Below are positions 59,348 to 64,000 of a stretch of DNA of 64,000 bases, in pieces. Position 1 is the first letter of the stretch; each line of letters opens with the position of its first letter. Source of the DNA: Dyadobacter sp. CY261 (GTDB lineage Bacteria; Bacteroidota; Bacteroidia; Cytophagales; Spirosomataceae); the NCBI RefSeq assembly GCF_021440085.1, contig NZ_JAKCPW010000009.1:303080-367079 (forward strand), read 5' to 3'. The position numbers and the translations under genes are program-made. The notes beneath the pieces are model-generated. The model saw nothing but the letters and a program-made list of their open reading frames with translations, was not told the origin of the DNA and searched no databases.

Positions 59348-60490
59348 CTACACTTTGACAAATATTTTGTTCCGGTATAAAAAGTAGAGGAAGAGCCAAA
59401 CCAGCACGAAACCGCCCAGCGCGTTGTAAACCTCATGCCAATTTTCAGGCGCATGTTTGTAAATCCCTTCAAAAAGCAAGCGTGAGGATGCGTTGAAATC
59501 CACAAAGCGGACTGCCAGATAGATGACCAGCGAGTTTAAACCAATAACCCGAAAGAAAAAGGCCCATTTCTGACAACCTTTCACATCGATGATCCAGTAG
59601 AAAATGGCGAGCATTGCGAAGGCCATTCCGGAAGTCAACATAATGAAAGAGCTCGACCAGAGGTGCTTATTAATTGGAAAAACAAGATTCCAAGCTAATC
59701 CAATAATGATACCCGCTGTACCAAATGAAAAGTGCTTCCTAAGTTTCGATCCTGCATTATCTTTGTTCAGTAACAAATCTCCCGCTACGGTACCAAAAAT
59801 GGTGAGACATATTGCGGGAAATTGGGTAAGCAGTGCGAGTTCGTCGTAAGTGCCTTGTCTTAATTTACCCGGCATAAAATTACGATCGACCCATCCTACC
59901 AAATTGCCTTCAAAAGACAGGTCTCCGGCACCGAAGCCGGGAACGGGAACGAGGATGAGCGTCAGATAGTACACTACCAGAATGCCCATCGCAATGTAAA
60001 CCCGCTGGTTAAAATCGAACTTCATATACAAAATGGCCGAAACGAAAGTCGCAAGACCAATCCTGCCCAACACACTTCCGTAACGTATATGTGCGGGATC
60101 AAAAATATCCATCGGTGCATTCTTATCGAGGATACCCAGGGCGATAAGGATAAGCATCCGCTTGAAAACCTTGTTGATGATCACCGATTGCGGTATTCCC
60201 TTCACCAAACCGCCTTTAATGCTGAATGCGAGCGAAGTTCCGGCTAGAAACAGGAACAACGGAAAGATAAAATCATAAAAAGTAAATCCATGCCAGGCAG
60301 GATGCTCAAACTGTGCGGCAACAGTATCGATGAATGGAACACCTGTTTTCCCGCCCAGCAGGGCGATGAATTGCCCGCCACCCGCGATCATCAGCATATC
60401 GAACCCGCGTAATGCATCGATGGACGCCAGCCTCCCAGAAGTATTAGCCGGTTTTACTTCTTTTTGAATAACAACAGATGGTGCTTCCAT
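59348..60490 (-). CDS. HGSNAT/NagX-like membrane acyltransferase (DUF5009)
   Basis: 380 residues with about ten membrane segments. The motif RLASIDALRGFDMLMIAGGGQF at the start and HPAWHGFTFYDFIFPLFLF are typical of the heparan-alpha-glucosaminide N-acetyltransferase-like family. In its best-known members it moves an acetyl group from cytoplasmic acetyl-CoA across the membrane onto an amino sugar. The GH109 and NagB genes upstream support an amino-sugar role. It lies 63 bases after nagB and 3 bases before the hydrolase. Confidence 0.85.
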   Translation of the reverse strand: MEAPSVVIQKEVKPANTSGRLASIDALRGFDMLMIAGGGQFIALLGGKTGVPFIDTVAAQFEHPAWHGFTFYDFIFPLFLFLAGTSLAFSIKGGLVKGIPQSVIINKVFKRMLILIALGILDKNAPMDIFDPAHIRYGSVLGRIGLATFVSAILYMKFDFNQRVYIAMGILVVYYLTLILVPVPGFGAGDLSFEGNLVGWVDRNFMPGKLRQGTYDELALLTQFPAICLTIFGTVAGDLLLNKDNAGSKLRKHFSFGTAGIIIGLAWNLVFPINKHLWSSSFIMLTSGMAFAMLAIFYWIIDVKGCQKWAFFFRVIGLNSLVIYLAVRFVDFNASSRLLFEGIYKHAPENWHEVYNALGGFVLVWLFLYFLYRNKIFVKV

Positions 60491-60553
60491 GGGTTTGGAT
60501 GATTATTAAAATAGAAGTAACTGTACCACTGCTTTTTACCTGTGATGCACGCG

Positions 60554-61333
60554 CTATTTCGGTATTTCTACATTGCGGTCTCCACCAGCCAGTTCCTTTT
60601 CGGATAACAAACCCGATGACTCCTTGTCGAGGAAAAAGGTACAATCGGGGTGCAATTGCAGAATGCTTGCCGGGAATGCATTACTTACTTCATTCTCGAG
60701 GCTGTTTTTCACTGCCACTGCCTTGCGCTCGTCAGGTACTGAGCATATGATATGCCGCGACTGCATAATTTGCCGCACCGACATGCTGATTGCCTGCAAA
60801 GGCACTTCTTCCAGCGACGTAAACCAACCTTCCCCCATTTGCTGAAGCCGACACGGTTCGTCGAGGTACACAGCGAGATATGGGGATTCGGTATCAAAAT
60901 CTGCTGGCGGATCGTTGAATGCCAAATGTCCATTCTCTCCGATTCCGACCAATGCCAGATCAATGGGGTGCTCACCGATATGTTTTGCAAGAAAGGCAAG
61001 TTCTGTATTCAGGTCATTTTCGCCGTTGATAAGGTATACTGCCTTTAACGGGGCTACCTGGGATAAAAAGCGTTCCGACAGATATTTCCGAAAACTCGCC
61101 GGGTGCGTTGCGGGAAGTCCGATATACTCATCCAAATGAAACATCGTAACCTTCGACCAAGCTATGTCCCTCTCGGTAGTTAACTGATTTAGTGTTTCAA
61201 ACTGGCTGGTACCTGTCGCCAGAATAACATTGGCATATCCCTGCCTGCCCAACGTCTCTCTAATAATCGTTGCCGCATATGCGCCGGCATTTTGACCAAG
61301 TTCTTCCTTTGTCTCGGAAATAATGACTTTCAT
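60554..61333 (-). CDS. nagB: Glucosamine-6-phosphate deaminase
   Basis: 259 residues. The core is typical of NagB: ILATGTSQFETLNQL, FHLDEYIGLPATHPASF, and LVGIGENGHLAFNDPPAD with the catalytic Asp/His region. It converts glucosamine 6-phosphate to fructose 6-phosphate and ammonia in the cytoplasm. It starts 5 bases after the GH109 stop, so both are co-transcribed. The GTSQ replaces the GSTP of many NagB proteins; this is a known variation of the group. Confidence 0.9.
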   Translation of the reverse strand: MKVIISETKEELGQNAGAYAATIIRETLGRQGYANVILATGTSQFETLNQLTTERDIAWSKVTMFHLDEYIGLPATHPASFRKYLSERFLSQVAPLKAVYLINGENDLNTELAFLAKHIGEHPIDLALVGIGENGHLAFNDPPADFDTESPYLAVYLDEPCRLQQMGEGWFTSLEEVPLQAISMSVRQIMQSRHIICSVPDERKAVAVKNSLENEVSNAFPASILQLHPDCTFFLDKESSGLLSEKELAGGDRNVEIPK

Positions 61334-61338
61334 TTCGC

Positions 61339-62742
61339 TTATGATTTTACTTCTGTATTACCACCCTCTTTCAGTGCTACATCCACGGGCTTGTTTTTCT
61401 TCCATGAACCGCTTGTGAAATCGGGAATATCAATGGAATTGGATCTGTTGGCCACCGACCATTCGCTCAAAGGTGAAATAACACTCCATGAAGCCGCGTC
61501 ATATACGTCCTGATCCAATGGCAATCCGTTCCGCAGGCAGTCAATCAGCCGCCAGTCCATGAGAAAGTCCATTCCGCCGTGTCCACCCACTTTCTTGGCT
61601 AGTTCCCCCACCCGTTTGATGATCTCTGGCTGGTACTTCTGTTCCAATGCCTTAAATTCTTCCGGTTTAACCCACTCATGCCCATGCGAAATGCGGCCCG
61701 ATGTCCCATCCTCGGGCAATGGATATTTCTGTGCGGCACCCTTGGTTCCGCTAATCAAGTGCAGACGGGAGTAGGGTCGGGGAGAAGATACGTCGTGCTG
61801 CAGCATGATTGTCTTCCCCTTCGCTGTTTTAATAGTGGTGGTATTCATGTTGCCACGATATGACTTGCCAGCGTATTTTTTAAAGTCAGGATCTTTCGTT
61901 GCCAGTTCGTTGGCCTTCGCTTGCAGCATAAAATCATTACTGCTCAGGGATACCAAATAATCCATTTTATCGCCTCTATTGATATCGAGCACTTGGGCGA
62001 CGGGGCCAAGCCCATGAGTAGGATATAAATTCCCGTTGCGCTGGTTTTCCTTTAATCTCCAAAGATCGAAGCGCTTATCCTTTTCAAAAAGTGACTCGAA
62101 AATGTCGTGAATATACGCTCCTTCCACATGGACGATCTCTCCGAAGTAGCGTTGTCTGGCCATATTCAGGGTGAGTAGTTCAAAGAAATCGTAGCAGCAG
62201 TTTTCCAGCATCATGCAATGCTTTTTCGTACGCTCCGACGTCTCCACCAATTTCCAGCAATCTTCAACGGTTGTGGCAGCCGGGATTTCCGTTGCCACGT
62301 GTTTTCCATGTTCCATTGCGTACAATGCCATGGGCGTATGTAGATTCCAGGGCGTACAAATGTAAATCAGGTCTATATCATCCCGTTCACACAGCTTTTT
62401 CCATGCATCCGGTGAGCCTGAGTACGCAACCGGACTATGGCCTGCGTCAGTCAGCAACTTCTTTGCATTATTGGCTTTTTCGGGTATAATATCAGCCACA
62501 CCCTTTACCTGCACACTTTCGAGATGGACGATTCGCTTGATAGCTCCGCCACCACGATTACCCATTCCGATATACCCTATACGTACAACATCCATCTTAG
62601 GCGCGGCATAACCGCTCATATTGAACAGTTGCTTCCGGCCGCTGGGAGAGCTGCCGATCCCTGCGGCTCGGCTAACCGACGATACACCGGTCATCCCAAT
62701 GGAACCGAAACCGGCTATTTTTAAAAATTCCCGCTTTTTCAT
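61339..62742 (-). CDS. GH109/Gfo-Idh-MocA family glycosidase (alpha-N-acetylgalactosaminidase type)
   Basis: 467 residues from the ATG at 62742 (MKKREFLKIAGFGSIGMTG), a Tat-like or Sec signal. A Rossmann motif (RIGYIGMGNRGGG) binds NAD. The rest is the Gfo/Idh/MocA fold with YICTPWNLH, EIPAATTVEDC and YPTHGLGPVAQVLDINRGDKM; the last is the GH109 signature. GH109 enzymes use NAD+ to cleave alpha-N-acetylgalactosamine. It is the first gene of the amino-sugar operon and is divergent from the LacI regulator. Confidence 0.88.
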   Translation of the reverse strand: MKKREFLKIAGFGSIGMTGVSSVSRAAGIGSSPSGRKQLFNMSGYAAPKMDVVRIGYIGMGNRGGGAIKRIVHLESVQVKGVADIIPEKANNAKKLLTDAGHSPVAYSGSPDAWKKLCERDDIDLIYICTPWNLHTPMALYAMEHGKHVATEIPAATTVEDCWKLVETSERTKKHCMMLENCCYDFFELLTLNMARQRYFGEIVHVEGAYIHDIFESLFEKDKRFDLWRLKENQRNGNLYPTHGLGPVAQVLDINRGDKMDYLVSLSSNDFMLQAKANELATKDPDFKKYAGKSYRGNMNTTTIKTAKGKTIMLQHDVSSPRPYSRLHLISGTKGAAQKYPLPEDGTSGRISHGHEWVKPEEFKALEQKYQPEIIKRVGELAKKVGGHGGMDFLMDWRLIDCLRNGLPLDQDVYDAASWSVISPLSEWSVANRSNSIDIPDFTSGSWKKNKPVDVALKEGGNTEVKS

Positions 62743-62839
62743 TTGCCTTGATTCGGTATACAATCCAAAAAAACATTTGCAATCGCACAATTTTACGATG
62801 ATTTATAGCGGCATTCCAGATATTTGCCTTAAATAGTAG

Positions 62840-62853
62840 CGAGAACGTTATCG
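62840..62853. promoter_or_regulatory. Candidate LacI-family operator
   Basis: CGAGAACGTTATCG is a quasi-palindrome of 14 bases with one mismatched pair, centred on AACGTT as in many LacI-family operators. It lies in the 152-base region between gh109 and the lacI-type gene, so it could control both. Confidence 0.55.
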
Positions 62854-62894
62854 AAACTAGAATTTTATTCCAACGCCGTGAAGCGACTTGCTCG

Positions 62895-63905
62895 ATGACA
62901 AAGAGATTGACTACCATCAAGGACATAGCCCGAGAACTCGGAATATCTGTGGCGACGGTTTCGCGGGCGATGAGGGACACATACGATGTAAGTGCTGAAA
63001 CCAGGAGGCTAGTACTTGATACCGCCGGAAAAATGAACTATCGGCCTAATTTCAATGCAACCGGGCTGGTCAAAAGCGGAACACATAAAATTGCAGTGGT
63101 CATCCCGGCAATTACCAACTACTATTTCTCCACGGTAATTACAGGGATTCAGGAATACGCGTTGGAGAAAAATTATCAGGTAATGTTATATCTGACAAAT
63201 GATTCCGCTTATTGGGAAACAAAAGTTGTTCGGGAGTTGTCGTTGAGCAGTGTTGACGGTCTCCTTGCCTGCATTACTTGCGAAACGGTCGATTTCAGCC
63301 ATTTTGAAGAACTACTGGAAGCCGACATGCCTTTGGTTTTCTTCGATCGTGTACCGCATTCGATAAAAACGTCGATGGTCGTACAAGATGACTATACCGG
63401 TGCTTGTGTAGCTACCGAGCATCTCATCTCTCAGGGATATAGCAAAATTGCGCATCTGGCCGGTCCATATGGCCTGAACCTTACCCAGCAGCGCAGGCAA
63501 GGCTATATTGACACACTGAAAAAGCATAACCTGGAGTCCTACGGAATTATTCACTCCGGTTTCAGCGACGAGAATGGGCGCGAGGATGTAAGTACATTGT
63601 TCCAAAGCGATCCTAAGCCGGATGCGATCTTCTCAGTGAATGATCGAAAAGCAATCGGTGCCATTCTTTGGCTGCGAGAACATCATATAGCTGTTGGAAA
63701 TGAAGTGGGAATTATAGGTTTTACAAATGATCCTACCTCAAAAATCATATCTCCTTCTCTCTCGACCATCGCCGAACCTGCCTATGAAATCGGTCGAACC
63801 AGCTGCGAGATATTAATAAAACATATACAGAAGCAAACCTATCCTACACAGGAAATCTCGTTACCTACCGAACTGATCGTCCGGGAATCCACGCGACGTG
63901 AATAG
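62895..63905 (+). CDS. LacI-family transcriptional regulator
   Basis: 336 residues. The N-terminal helix-turn-helix is TIKDIARELGISVATVSRAMR, and the hinge helix region is RPNFNATGLVKSG. A periplasmic-binding-like sensor domain follows (HKIAVVIPAITNYYFSTVI, DAIFSVNDRKAIGAI). It probably represses the divergent amino-sugar operon and itself until a sugar or sugar phosphate binds. The target operator is likely at 62840-62853. A terminator at 63916-63946 ends the gene. Confidence 0.93.
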   Translation: MTKRLTTIKDIARELGISVATVSRAMRDTYDVSAETRRLVLDTAGKMNYRPNFNATGLVKSGTHKIAVVIPAITNYYFSTVITGIQEYALEKNYQVMLYLTNDSAYWETKVVRELSLSSVDGLLACITCETVDFSHFEELLEADMPLVFFDRVPHSIKTSMVVQDDYTGACVATEHLISQGYSKIAHLAGPYGLNLTQQRRQGYIDTLKKHNLESYGIIHSGFSDENGREDVSTLFQSDPKPDAIFSVNDRKAIGAILWLREHHIAVGNEVGIIGFTNDPTSKIISPSLSTIAEPAYEIGRTSCEILIKHIQKQTYPTQEISLPTELIVRESTRRE

Positions 63906-63915
63906 CTATAAACGC

Positions 63916-63946
63916 AAAAAGCATCCTTTTGAGGGGATGCTTTTTG
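63916..63946 (+). terminator. Rho-independent terminator
   Basis: AAAAAGCATCC pairs with GGATGCTTTTT around an 8-base loop. It is close to symmetric, so it may also end a minus-strand gene entering from the right edge. The last 54 bases of the window cannot be assigned to a gene. Confidence 0.85.
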
Positions 63947-64000
63947 TTTGTTAAAATTGTGGCGGCTACCTACTTTACCAGGTTTGATCCAAGTATCATC

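Noticed and set aside
63950..64000. Possible 3' end of a minus-strand gene entering from the right
   Set aside because: Minus-strand frames end in short peptides here (one would end SNLVK), but about 40 bases cannot distinguish a gene end from chance.
1..64000. CRISPR arrays, tRNA or rRNA genes, prophage, insertion sequences
   Set aside because: I looked for regular direct repeats, cloverleaf folds, integrases and transposases on both strands and saw none.

Overview
The window is a stretch of chromosome from a member of the phylum Bacteroidota, most likely order Cytophagales and close to Dyadobacter or Spirosoma. The evidence is a SusC/SusD pair, a type IX secretion tail, RHS proteins of the DUF6443 type, a DUF4286 protein, a GH109 enzyme, a small histone H1-like protein, an alpha-oxoamine synthase of the serine palmitoyltransferase group, and promoters with the Bacteroidota -7 box TAnnTTTG. 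I see no tRNA or rRNA gene, CRISPR array, insertion sequence or prophage. Genus placement is inference from gene content.

Layout. 1-1.1 kb: the 3' part of a membrane protein cut by the left edge. 1.1-11.3 kb (minus strand): a SusC/SusD uptake locus with a ceramidase-like amidohydrolase, a PhoPQ-related alpha/beta hydrolase and a metallophosphoesterase, preceded by a FecR-like stub. 11.4-19 kb (minus): a barrel-like unknown protein, then a tandem RHS locus. Its second RHS protein ends in an Ntox44-like toxin domain and overlaps a small candidate immunity gene in AT-rich DNA. 19.3-23 kb (plus): BamA/TamA-like protein, lipoprotein, cyclophilin and an RmlD-like reductase. 23-26.4 kb (minus): a GT35-fold protein lacking the usual PLP lysine, a hendecad-repeat protein and an unknown protein. 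26.5-31.3 kb: divergent 3-keto-disaccharide hydrolase (DUF1080) genes and a sorbosone-dehydrogenase-like protein with a C-terminal cytochrome c.

31.5-35.4 kb: a hybrid histidine kinase with HPt domain and a sigma-54 response regulator, convergent and overlapping at their ends. 36.1-36.3 kb: a promoter and a terminator with no gene between them, a candidate small RNA. 36.5-39.9 kb: two Tat-exported ferritin-like proteins, then a sulfite-dehydrogenase-like molybdoenzyme with its cytochrome c. 40-44.4 kb: a nuclease, an unknown protein with a HolD-like look, two membrane/coiled-coil proteins of matching architecture, and a GNAT. 44.5-54 kb: housekeeping and lipid genes (acyl-CoA ligase, hydrolases, cysteine synthase, HPF, MaoC hydratase, H1-like protein, serine palmitoyltransferase-like enzyme). 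54.4-58 kb: accC, a candidate structured RNA, queA and ispD. 58-63.9 kb: an amino-sugar operon (GH109, NagB, HGSNAT-like membrane acyltransferase, Tat-exported hydrolase) divergent from a LacI-family regulator, with a quasi-palindromic operator candidate between them.

The best candidates for something undescribed are the RHS/Ntox44 toxin with its putative immunity gene, the paired coiled-coil/four-TM proteins, the two orphan RNA transcription units, and a small Cys-Cys-ending ORF ahead of the cysteine synthase.
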